The notes under the pieces are model-generated. The model had not been told where the DNA came from. It did not search any database and saw only the letters and a list, made by a program, of their open reading frames with translations. Shown here piece after piece: positions 25,122 through 32,700 of a stretch of DNA of 64,000 nucleotides (position 1 is its first letter; each line of letters opens with the position of its first letter). A program made the translations under genes and the position numbers. Where the stretch lies: positions 1 through 64,000 of the forward strand of contig JAISUZ010000112.1 of the NCBI GenBank assembly GCA_031271785.1. The letters run 5' to 3'. The DNA is from Fibrobacter sp. (GTDB lineage Bacteria; Fibrobacterota; Fibrobacteria; Fibrobacterales; Fibrobacteraceae).

Positions 25122-25838
25122 GCCTAAAGTATTGGGAGGGGGATGCCCTCGCTATGACAAAAAAAATCGGGCCGAAAATATTCGACCCCTGCCATCATTA
25201 TTGTCCTGTTTAAATTACAAATCGAAATCCGGAATAATATTTCTATTCCCGACATTTTATACCCGAAGAACTTGAGTTGCATTTTACATTTTTAAGGCGT
25301 TTGTATATGCCGTAAAATAAGCATCACCGCACTTTTGGAAAGTCTTTCATGCCTTAGCGAACTCAATTAATGCGGTAAAACAACGTCAATACGCTTGCGT
25401 TTTATATTGGAAGAATTTGAGTTACATTTTCACATGAGCGCGGTTCTCAATGCTTTGGGGACAAATTTTTAGGCTGGAAGCCGCTCCAATTTGTCCCGAA
25501 GCGTTGGAACCGTGCGAACATTGCGTGAGGCAGGCGGAGGGTGCGCGCAGTGCCGGATATTTCTCGGATTTCTCAAGAGTGAAATGCAGGGATAAGGGAA
25601 TGGGGGCTATGGATAAGAAGACTCAATCATGTCCCCTGTTCCGTACCCGAAGAACCGAAATATCCGGCACCGACCAACGGGTAGCCCGAAGCCCCGCCGA
25701 CCCGGCGCTTTAAAATGGACCCTGACCAAGCGGCGGCACACATTTGGAAAATCTTACATGCAAGTGCGAACTAATTGGTGTGCAAAACGAGTTCAGGGTA
25801 ACGGAGAGTGGTCGCGCCGGGGCACGCCCAAAAAAAGT
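25122..25838. repeat. Repeat island: family D, family B, composite type 1 (copy 4)
   Basis: 25169-25310 is family D, matching the reverse complement of 38687-38835 with few changes. 25326-25376 is family B (ACCGCA/TGCGGT). 25448-25506 is the conserved-loop hairpin and 25507-25829 the rest of a type 1 composite repeat in reverse orientation, ending GGGGCACGCCC nine bases from the stop of the release-factor-like gene. Within it 25736-25783 is another family B copy with GCACAC/GTGTGC ends. Reading frames across it (25450-25713, start of 25629-26270) are not genes. Confidence 0.75.
25448..25506 (+). repeat. Conserved-loop hairpin, copy E1
   Basis: Left arm 25448-25467, loop TTTAGGCTGGAAGCCGCTCC (25468-25487), right arm 25488-25506. 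The loop is identical at 56910-56929 and, on the minus strand, at 41220-41239, while the stems differ. Confidence 0.85.
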
Positions 25839-26285
25839 TTATTCTTTTCGGAGGGTTTTCAGTTTTTCAAGGACAATTTTTTCCTGACCCAAAATGCGGT
25901 TCAGGGCGCTTGCGGTGAGGCCGAAGATTTCGGCGGCGGGTTTGGGGTTTCCGTTGTTTTCGGCGGCGATGTCCAGAACTTCGGCTATAAATTGCGGGAA
26001 TCCGAAGTTGGAGGAGCGGATGCGCCCTTCGCTTCCCGGGAAACGGTATTCTCCGAGCGGTTTCAGAGGTTCGCGCACGTTGAGCGCGATGGCAAGACGC
26101 ATGCGGTGGAGCGCGTGGGTTTTGTTTTCGTGGGCGCTGCGGCTTTCGCAGGACTTGGTTTCGAGACCGTATTCGGGCATGATAAGGACTATACCCGTAT
26201 TGGTCTTGTTTCGGTGCTGTCCGCCGGGACCTCCGCCCTGAAAATGCTTAATTTTACAGTGGCGGATTAGTTCGTCCAAAGACAT
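25839..26285 (-). CDS. Class I release factor-like protein (GGQ domain)
   Basis: 148 residues. The block KIKHFQGGGPGGQHRNKTNTGI contains the GGQ motif of RF-1/ArfB-type peptidyl-tRNA hydrolysis domains; the codon-recognition domains of RF1/RF2 are absent. The C-terminal helical part (AEIFGLTASALNRILGQEK) is not the basic ArfB tail I would expect. Possibly a ribosome-rescue factor. The ATG at 26285 is favoured; an ATG at 26309 (MHRDVYLK) would overlap the divergent lipoprotein gene, whose start is only 18 bp away. Neither has a clear ribosome site. Confidence 0.8.
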   Translation of the reverse strand: MSLDELIRHCKIKHFQGGGPGGQHRNKTNTGIVLIMPEYGLETKSCESRSAHENKTHALHRMRLAIALNVREPLKPLGEYRFPGSEGRIRSSNFGFPQFIAEVLDIAAENNGNPKPAAEIFGLTASALNRILGQEKIVLEKLKTLRKE

Positions 26286-26303
26286 TTTGAGGTAAACATC
26301 ACG

Positions 26304-27002
26304 ATGCATTCTTTTAAAAATAAATCCTTTGCGGCGATCCTGCTTGTTTTCGCTTTTCTTTTTTCGGCCTGCGCCGCTACTTCGGATAATCCGGACGCTT
26401 CGGCGAAAACCTATTCGCAGGTGCAAGAGAATAAACAGATGCTTCTCGAACAGAGTTTTGCGAGTTTCCGGGATTATGTGAACCGCGATATGCCGCCGGA
26501 GAGTTTGTTTGTGTTTATTACCGATACTTCGCGTTACTGGATGGATACTCTCGAACTCGCCGCTCAAACCGAGTCGCTGAATCTCTTGGAGGAGCGCCCG
26601 TTTCACGAGGTGCTCGCGATTATCACTTACCGCCTTTACGAGAAGGAAAAAATGTGGACGGTTCCCGAAAACCGCATGCTTTTCATTATGATTTCCAAGA
26701 ACGGGATTCTCTGGAAATTAACCGATCAGGATTTCGGGCCGGCGGAAGTGCGGAACGACCGCGGGACAGTGGGGCTTTCGATTACGCCGAAGATTCCGCT
26801 GATGATTTTTACCTGGGATGACCTCTCGTGGCGACTGAATTTGAGAGAGACGATGCCGCTCGTGATGAGAGGTTTCGAGACCATTGCCATTAAAAAGAAT
26901 TGGACCAAGACGCAGCTTGCGCTGGATATTCTGGAGAAAGAATTCCGGTACGATGTTTTGACGATTGATGATTCGCTCCTTTGGCCGATTCCTGCGATTT
27001 AA
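26304..27002 (+). CDS. Lipoprotein of unknown function
   Basis: 232 residues. Signal peptide with lipobox LFSAC (Cys at 22), then a mixed domain with no motif I recognise; it includes YWMDTLELAAQTESLNLLE and PLMIFTWDDLSWRLNLRETM. Probably anchored in the envelope. GAGG lies 11 bases before the ATG at 26304. It heads a plus-strand run (lipoprotein, Nudix, SDR, ispG, serA). Confidence 0.75.
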   Translation: MHSFKNKSFAAILLVFAFLFSACAATSDNPDASAKTYSQVQENKQMLLEQSFASFRDYVNRDMPPESLFVFITDTSRYWMDTLELAAQTESLNLLEERPFHEVLAIITYRLYEKEKMWTVPENRMLFIMISKNGILWKLTDQDFGPAEVRNDRGTVGLSITPKIPLMIFTWDDLSWRLNLRETMPLVMRGFETIAIKKNWTKTQLALDILEKEFRYDVLTIDDSLLWPIPAI

Positions 27003-27011
27003 TTCTTTGTG

Positions 27012-27569
27012 ATGATGAGGCCTTGGAAAATTATTTCGCAGGAGACGCTGGTTCGGTCAAGATTTCTCCGCGTGGATAAAGAAGTTTGCGAGCTTCCGGA
27101 CGGGAAACGGATTCCCGATTTTTATACGCTTTGGCAGCCGGACTGGGTTTTGATTTTCGCGAAAACCGGCGAGGGGAAATGGCTCATGACACGGCAATAC
27201 CGTCACGGTTCCGGGAAAGTTTCTCTCGAATTTCCGGCGGGAATTTTGAACGCGGGCGAAACGCCTCTCGAGGCCGCCGTGCGGGAGCTTCGGGAAGAGT
27301 GCGGTTACGGCGGCGGTGCATGGACATTTTTCCGTGAGTTCCCTGTGAATCCGGACAGGCATCGCGGGCGTTATTTTGTCGTGATTGCGGAAAATGTGGA
27401 ACGCGTGGGTTCCGTGAGTTTTGATGAGACCGAATGGATTGAAACGGAATTTTTTTCGGCCGAAGAAATTTTAGAGTCTCTCCGGAGCGGTGAATTGAAT
27501 CATCCGCTTCAGATCGCGCCTTTCCTGCTTTATCAGGCGATGCCGGGTTCATGTCTTCAGGTCTTGTGA
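27012..27569 (+). CDS. Nudix hydrolase, ADP-ribose pyrophosphatase-like
   Basis: 185 residues. The Nudix box GX5EX7REUXEEXGU is intact: GILNAGE, seven residues, REL-REEC-GY. Preceded by LMTRQYRHGSGKVSLEFPAG, typical of the ADP-ribose/ADP-sugar pyrophosphatase subgroup. Cleaves nucleoside diphosphate linked compounds. Consecutive GTG-ATG-ATG codons at 27009-27017 leave the exact start open by one or two residues. Confidence 0.9.
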   Translation: MMRPWKIISQETLVRSRFLRVDKEVCELPDGKRIPDFYTLWQPDWVLIFAKTGEGKWLMTRQYRHGSGKVSLEFPAGILNAGETPLEAAVRELREECGYGGGAWTFFREFPVNPDRHRGRYFVVIAENVERVGSVSFDETEWIETEFFSAEEILESLRSGELNHPLQIAPFLLYQAMPGSCLQVL

Positions 27570-27597
27570 ACATTCACCGAAATGTTTAGGTTTTGAA

Positions 27598-28725
27598 ATG
27601 GATTTTGTGTCAGATAAGGCAAATTTTCGCAGGAATACCGGTGGTATTTCGAGAAAATTTAACGACGTATGGCGCAAAATCCACCAAAAGATGGACGTTG
27701 AGCGCGGATGTCCGCAAGGCCTGGGAAAAGAGATTCGGTTACCGGTTTTGGTGCTTGGAATCTCGGGTGTGCCGGGCTTTGCCCTTTTCCGGTATTTTAA
27801 AAAGCTGTTTCCCGGTAATGTTTACGGTGTGCGGGCGGTGAAAACGCTTTCGGTGCAGGGTGACGGCGTACTCCCGATTGATGCCGAAGATACGGAACGG
27901 CTGACAAAAATATTTGAAAAGTATCATTTCGGGACGGTGATTGATGCGGGCGGTAATTGCGCGCTGAAAGCCTGTGAGCTGAATACGGAACGTTCCCGGT
28001 TACTGAACTGCCTTCAAGGTCTCGATGCGGCGCGCCTTGCGAAACGGTTCGGTTCGGATTTGATCCGCCTTTCCACCGATATGGTTTACGAGAGTGATTT
28101 GGAGAGCGCTTATCTTGAATCCGATGAGAAAAAACCGATTCATAATTTCGGAAAGCACATGGCGGAAGCCGAAGACCGCATTCCGGAGATTTTTCCGGAG
28201 GTGGTGATTCTCCGTGTGCCGCTCCCGATGGATTACGCGCCGGGCGGCGATGCGGGCGCGATTGATTGGATTTCCCACCGGTTTCGTCCGGGCCGCCCGG
28301 CAACGCTTTTTTGGGATGAGTTCCGCAATCCCGTTCACGGGAATGACCTTTGCCGCGTGGTGGATTTTATTTTGCGTTTTCCGATTCCGGCGGGCGTTTA
28401 TAACTGCGGCGGTCCGCGCCTGATTTCGCTTTATCAGATTGCGCAGCTCGTGAATGCCGTGGGTTGTTACGCGCCGGATCTTTTGCACGGCTGCGACCGC
28501 GTGGAAGCGGGGCCCATGCCGCCCCGGGTAGGGAAACTCGAAATGGATTCGAGTAAACTTACTTCTCTTTTACCGCCGGGAATGATTCGCCCGTGGGTTT
28601 TGGATGATCGTTTGTTTCCAACCTCGAGAGATTGGCACCGGACCGTTGACCGGAACTTATGGGGGAATAAAGATGAGATTTACCGTTTGTTGATTGAAGG
28701 CCGTTATTTGGAAGAGCTTTCATAA
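27598..28725 (+). CDS. RmlD-like SDR protein with degenerate active site
   Basis: 375 residues. After a basic N-terminal extension of about 47 residues comes a Rossmann fold (VLVLGISGVPGFALFRYF), then DLIRLSTDMVYES and NPVHGNDLCRVVDFIL, resembling dTDP-4-dehydrorhamnose reductase. The catalytic YxxxK is replaced: the aligned segment is PIHNFGKHMAEAE, with Phe184 and Met188. It may therefore bind a nucleotide-sugar or NAD without reducing it, as in regulatory SDR proteins. Start uncertain; an internal ATG at 27691 gives a more usual length. Confidence 0.7.
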   Translation: MDFVSDKANFRRNTGGISRKFNDVWRKIHQKMDVERGCPQGLGKEIRLPVLVLGISGVPGFALFRYFKKLFPGNVYGVRAVKTLSVQGDGVLPIDAEDTERLTKIFEKYHFGTVIDAGGNCALKACELNTERSRLLNCLQGLDAARLAKRFGSDLIRLSTDMVYESDLESAYLESDEKKPIHNFGKHMAEAEDRIPEIFPEVVILRVPLPMDYAPGGDAGAIDWISHRFRPGRPATLFWDEFRNPVHGNDLCRVVDFILRFPIPAGVYNCGGPRLISLYQIAQLVNAVGCYAPDLLHGCDRVEAGPMPPRVGKLEMDSSKLTSLLPPGMIRPWVLDDRLFPTSRDWHRTVDRNLWGNKDEIYRLLIEGRYLEELS

Positions 28726-28735
28726 TTCCTATATT

Positions 28736-30481
28736 ATGCCCATGCAAGACCGAGATTTGGACTACGTTAAAAATCGCTTTCAATACTCCCGCCGGGAAAC
28801 GATTCCTGTTCAAGTAGGTTCTAAGCAAATCGGCGGCAACGCTCCGGTTCTTGTGCAGTCGATGACGACCACCAAACCCAAAGATACCGCCGAAACCGTC
28901 CGGCAGATTCTCGCGTTGGAAAAAGCGGGTTGCGAACTGGTGCGGATTACCGTGCCGACTTATTCCGATGCCTGTGCGTTAGAAGCGATTGTTCGCGAAG
29001 CCCGGAACGCGGGTGCGACGGTTCCGCTTTCCGCCGATATTCATTTTCAGCCGAAAGCCGCGTTTGAAGCGCTAAAATGGGTGGGAAAAGTGCGGATCAA
29101 TCCCGGAAATTTTGTGGATACGGGAATCATGACGCTCGAAAGCCAAACCGATACCTCTTTTGAAGAAGGCAAACGCAAGGTTTTTGAAGCGTTCGCGCCT
29201 TTTCTTAAGGAAGCAAAACGCCTTTCCCGGGCAATCCGCATCGGTGTGAATCACGGTTCTCTTTCGGCGCGGATGCTTTACCGTTACGGCGATACCGTAG
29301 AAGGCATGGTGGAAAGCGCCCTCGAATATTTGGCGGTTTGCGAATCGGAAAATTTTGATCAGGTGGTAGTAAGCCTTAAGGCTTCGAATCCGAGAGTGGC
29401 GATTGAGGCGTATCGTTTGCTTGCACTCCGTTTGCAGGAATTGAAGTTCCGTGCCTACCCGTTTCATGTCGGCGTTACCGAAGCGGGCGTTGGGAGCGAC
29501 GGCCGTTTAAAATCGGCGGTCGGTATCGGCGCGCTTCTTTTGGAAGGGCTTGGCGATACGATTCGCGTTTCTCTTACGGAAAACCCGGTAGCGGAAATTC
29601 CGGTGGCGCGCGAACTGATTCGCGTGTGTGCCGAAAATGTGAGTTTATCCGTTCAAAATTTCCCGCCGTTTACTAAGGATCCTTTCCATTTTGAGAAGAG
29701 AAAATCGCAGGTGCTGGATTTCGGAACCGCGCGGATCGGTGGTTCCGAACCGGTAAAAGTGGGAATCATTTCGAATGCTCAGAATCAGAAATTTTCCGAT
29801 GACCGTTTGCCCGAATTTAAAGTTGCTTCGGCAGCGGATTTGCTTGTTTGTGTGGATGATTCCGATTTAAGCACCCTTGCGGAAAAATTGCCCGAAATTC
29901 CGCCTTCGCTTTTTTGTTACCGCGGCGCTTCTCCCGTTTTCGGCGTGCGCGCTCTTGCTTCCGTTCTCGAAAAGAATCACCGTGAAGATCCGATTTTGCT
30001 TTGGAGCGAACCGGCAGCCAATACCGAACCGGAAAAGTTAAAGGTCGCTTCTGTTTTGGGAAGCCTCCTCTGCGACGGGCTCGGTGATGCCGTATGCCTG
30101 ACCGTTCGAAATGCGCCCGAGATTTCGGTGGCGCTCGCTTACGATATTCTGCAGGCGGCGGCGAGCCGGAAAAGCAAAGCCGATTTTATCAGCTGCCCGG
30201 GCTGCGGAAGAACGCTTTATGATATTCAGGAAGTGCTCGGCAAAATTCAAAACCGTCTCGGGCATTTAAAAGATATTTCCATCGCCGTAATGGGCTGCAT
30301 TGTAAACGGCCCCGGTGAAATGGCGGACGCCGACTTCGGTTATGTGGGCGGCGGTCCGGGAAGAATCAGTTTGTACGAAGGAAAAACCGCCGTCAGGAAA
30401 AACATTCCGGAAGAAGAAGCACTCGAAGCTCTCGTGGAACTTCTGAAAAGCCGCGGCCGGTGGCAGGAGCCTAAAATTTAA
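28736..30481 (+). CDS. ispG: 4-hydroxy-3-methylbut-2-en-1-yl diphosphate synthase, long form
   Basis: 581 residues, an iron-sulfur enzyme of the MEP isoprenoid pathway. The TIM barrel (about 15-280) holds APVLVQSMTTTKPKDTAETV and VRINPGNF; the C-terminal cluster domain holds ISCPGCGRTLYDIQEV and AVMGCIVNGPGEMADADFG. The central insertion of roughly 200 residues makes it the long type known from Chlamydia, Bacteroidetes and plants. The ATG at 28736 lies 10 bp after the upstream stop; an ATG at 28742 is equally possible. ispE of the same pathway lies at 49.1 kb. Confidence 0.95.
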   Translation: MPMQDRDLDYVKNRFQYSRRETIPVQVGSKQIGGNAPVLVQSMTTTKPKDTAETVRQILALEKAGCELVRITVPTYSDACALEAIVREARNAGATVPLSADIHFQPKAAFEALKWVGKVRINPGNFVDTGIMTLESQTDTSFEEGKRKVFEAFAPFLKEAKRLSRAIRIGVNHGSLSARMLYRYGDTVEGMVESALEYLAVCESENFDQVVVSLKASNPRVAIEAYRLLALRLQELKFRAYPFHVGVTEAGVGSDGRLKSAVGIGALLLEGLGDTIRVSLTENPVAEIPVARELIRVCAENVSLSVQNFPPFTKDPFHFEKRKSQVLDFGTARIGGSEPVKVGIISNAQNQKFSDDRLPEFKVASAADLLVCVDDSDLSTLAEKLPEIPPSLFCYRGASPVFGVRALASVLEKNHREDPILLWSEPAANTEPEKLKVASVLGSLLCDGLGDAVCLTVRNAPEISVALAYDILQAAASRKSKADFISCPGCGRTLYDIQEVLGKIQNRLGHLKDISIAVMGCIVNGPGEMADADFGYVGGGPGRISLYEGKTAVRKNIPEEEALEALVELLKSRGRWQEPKI

Positions 30482-30497
30482 CGTTCAAGGAGAACTC

Positions 30498-31667
30498 ATG
30501 AAAACAGTTAAAATTCTCAATAAGATTTCGGAAAAAGGATTAAGCCTTTTTAGTTCTGATTATCAAGTTTCGGAAACGGTTGAATCACCGGAAGCCATTC
30601 TTGTCCGCAGCGCAAAAGTAGATACCGATGCCTACGAAGGGCTCGTGGCGGTAGCGCGCGCCGGCGCCGGTGTGAATAATATCACCGTTGATAAGGCAAG
30701 CGCAAAAGGAATTTGTGTGTTCAATACGCCGGGCGCGAATGCAAATGCGGTGGCGGAACTCGTGATGACGGCGCTCGGAATGGCGGTGCGTCATGTTCAT
30801 AAGGCGATTCAATGGGTGCAGGAACTCGATTTGAACGATCCGGAACTCCATACGAACGTGGAAAAAGGGAAAAGCAAATTCTCCGGCTCGGAACTCGCCG
30901 GCAAGACTCTCGGTGTGATCGGCCTCGGGCAAATCGGCGTGATGGTGGCAAATTATGCGCGCTGGAAAAATATGAAGGTCGTAGCTTATGAACCGTATCC
31001 GAGCGTTTCCAATATGCACAAACTCTCCAATATGGTGACGGTTGTTTCCGACTTGAACGAAGTGATTTCCCAGGCGGATTTCCTCACGGTTCATGTGCCT
31101 TTCATTAAAGGCAGTACGGAAAACCTGTTAAATCAGGAAAATCTCGCTGCGTTTAACGGTCATTATATTTTGAATTTTGCCCGCGACGGCATTGTGAATA
31201 TGGACGCCGTTTATTCCATGCTGGATTCCGAAAAACTGGACGGCTATATTACGGACTTCCCGGATGCGCGCCAGATTCAGCATGAAAAAATTATTTGCTT
31301 GCCGCATCTCGGAGCAAGCACCGATGAAGCCGAAGAAAACTGCGCGGTGATGGCGGTGGAACAAATGAGAGATTACCTCGAACTCGGTATCGTGCGTAAT
31401 TCGGTGAACTTCCCGACTCTCGAAGACCGCCCGCATCACGGCGTAAAAAGCCGCGTGGTGGTGATCAATCAGGACGTTCCGAATATGATCGCGGAAATCA
31501 CCAAAATTATCGGCGGCGCCGGCGTGAACATTTCGAGTTTCAGCAACAAAAGCAACGGCAAAATCGGTTACAACTTAATCGATACCGAAAGCGTGATGGA
31601 TGAAAGTATTGTGACTCTGCTTTCAAAACTCGAGAAAGTGATTAAAGTCCGCGTAATCCATTTCTAA
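30498..31667 (+). CDS. serA: D-3-phosphoglycerate dehydrogenase
   Basis: 389 residues. NAD-binding motif GVIGLGQIGVMVANYAR, arginine and glutamate regions of the D-2-hydroxyacid dehydrogenase family, catalytic His in CLPHLGASTDEAEENCA, and a C-terminal ACT domain (about 318-389, VINQDVPNMIAEI) that usually binds serine for feedback inhibition. First step of serine synthesis. AAGGAG precedes the ATG. Confidence 0.93.
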   Translation: MKTVKILNKISEKGLSLFSSDYQVSETVESPEAILVRSAKVDTDAYEGLVAVARAGAGVNNITVDKASAKGICVFNTPGANANAVAELVMTALGMAVRHVHKAIQWVQELDLNDPELHTNVEKGKSKFSGSELAGKTLGVIGLGQIGVMVANYARWKNMKVVAYEPYPSVSNMHKLSNMVTVVSDLNEVISQADFLTVHVPFIKGSTENLLNQENLAAFNGHYILNFARDGIVNMDAVYSMLDSEKLDGYITDFPDARQIQHEKIICLPHLGASTDEAEENCAVMAVEQMRDYLELGIVRNSVNFPTLEDRPHHGVKSRVVVINQDVPNMIAEITKIIGGAGVNISSFSNKSNGKIGYNLIDTESVMDESIVTLLSKLEKVIKVRVIHF

Positions 31668-31681
31668 GCGGATTCGCGTTT

Positions 31682-31722
31682 AAAACGAAAAACACCTCGA
31701 AACCGGGGTGTTTTTCGTTTTT
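31682..31722. terminator. Bidirectional rho-independent terminator
   Basis: A perfect 15-bp stem, AAAACGAAAAACACC (31682-31696) with GGTGTTTTTCGTTTT (31708-31722), with A and T tracts on the outer sides. It serves serA (plus) and the convergent sugar-nucleotide reductase gene (minus). Confidence 0.9.
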
Positions 31723-31734
31723 GCTGCTATTTTT

Positions 31735-32700
31735 TTATTTAATCAGCTCGCGTTCCATTTTACTGCGGATGATCATTTCGCTGAAGAGATCATTGAGGCA
31801 ATCTTCAATGCCGATCAGAGGTTTCCAGCCGAGCGCCATGATTTTCCCCGGGTCTCCGACTAAAAGCGGAATGTCGTTGCTGCGTTCCAGATTCGGGTTC
31901 AGCAAAAAGTCCACATTCACGCCGGCAATATCCACAAGGAGTTCGGCGAGTTCCCGGAACGTATAAGATTTTCCGCTGCAAATGTTATAGACTTCGCCGG
32001 ATTCGCAGGTATTCAATACTTGAATCATACCGCGGGCGGCGTCGCGCACATCAACCACATCGCGGCTGATTTCGAGGCTTCCGGTATAAATCACCGGTTC
32101 GGCGCCGTATTTTTTGATTTTCACCAATTGAAATGCAATGGAGGGAATAGCAAAACGGCGGCTGTGATAAGGACCGGTAAAATGAAACGGGCGGACGGTC
32201 ACAATATGAAGTCCGTGGGCATTGCGGAATTGATTCCCTAAAAGTTCCATGCACGCTTTGGAGGTAGCGTAAGGCGTGATGGGGTTCGGCGGGAAATCTT
32301 CGCGGTAAAGCGTAGTGAGGGCAGCGCTGCTTCTGCCGTAAATTTCGCTGGAACTGAGTAAAAGCACTTTCGCTTTCGGGCAGACTTGCCGTACGGCTTC
32401 CAGTAAGTTTTGCGTACCGAGCAAATTCGTGTTGAGCGTTTCGAAAGGCTTTTTGTAAGAAAGCCCCACGGACGATTGACTTGCCAAGTGGTAAATAAGA
32501 GACGGATTGCTTTTTTGCAGCACTTCCAGCATATCTTTAAAATGAAGCAGATTTCCGGAATGGTATTCCACATCGGGCACGATTTGCCAAGGCTGCGGCT
32601 GTTCATTACTGAAGCTGTGCATTTTTCGCCCGCTTCCCATAAGCCCTGACAGAATGTGAAATCCGAGGGCGCCGGTACCGCCGGTAACAAGAATACTCAT
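31735..32700 (-). CDS. NAD-dependent sugar-nucleotide epimerase/reductase
   Basis: 321 residues of extended-SDR type: ILVTGGTGALGFHIL, catalytic Ser in LLLSSSEIYG and YxxxK in PYATSKACME, RPFHFTGPYHSRRFAIP and RDVVDVRDAARGM. The pattern is closest to GDP-6-deoxy-D-mannose reductase or GDP-mannose 4,6-dehydratase. Supplies activated deoxysugars for surface glycan. The ATG shares a base with the aroKB stop, so it is coupled to the aro genes although functionally unrelated. Confidence 0.85.
   Translation of the reverse strand: MSILVTGGTGALGFHILSGLMGSGRKMHSFSNEQPQPWQIVPDVEYHSGNLLHFKDMLEVLQKSNPSLIYHLASQSSVGLSYKKPFETLNTNLLGTQNLLEAVRQVCPKAKVLLLSSSEIYGRSSAALTTLYREDFPPNPITPYATSKACMELLGNQFRNAHGLHIVTVRPFHFTGPYHSRRFAIPSIAFQLVKIKKYGAEPVIYTGSLEISRDVVDVRDAARGMIQVLNTCESGEVYNICSGKSYTFRELAELLVDIAGVNVDFLLNPNLERSNDIPLLVGDPGKIMALGWKPLIGIEDCLNDLFSEMIIRSKMERELIK

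Noticed and set aside
25629-26270. 213-codon plus-strand frame
   Set aside because: Starts in a repeat and runs antisense through the GGQ-domain gene.
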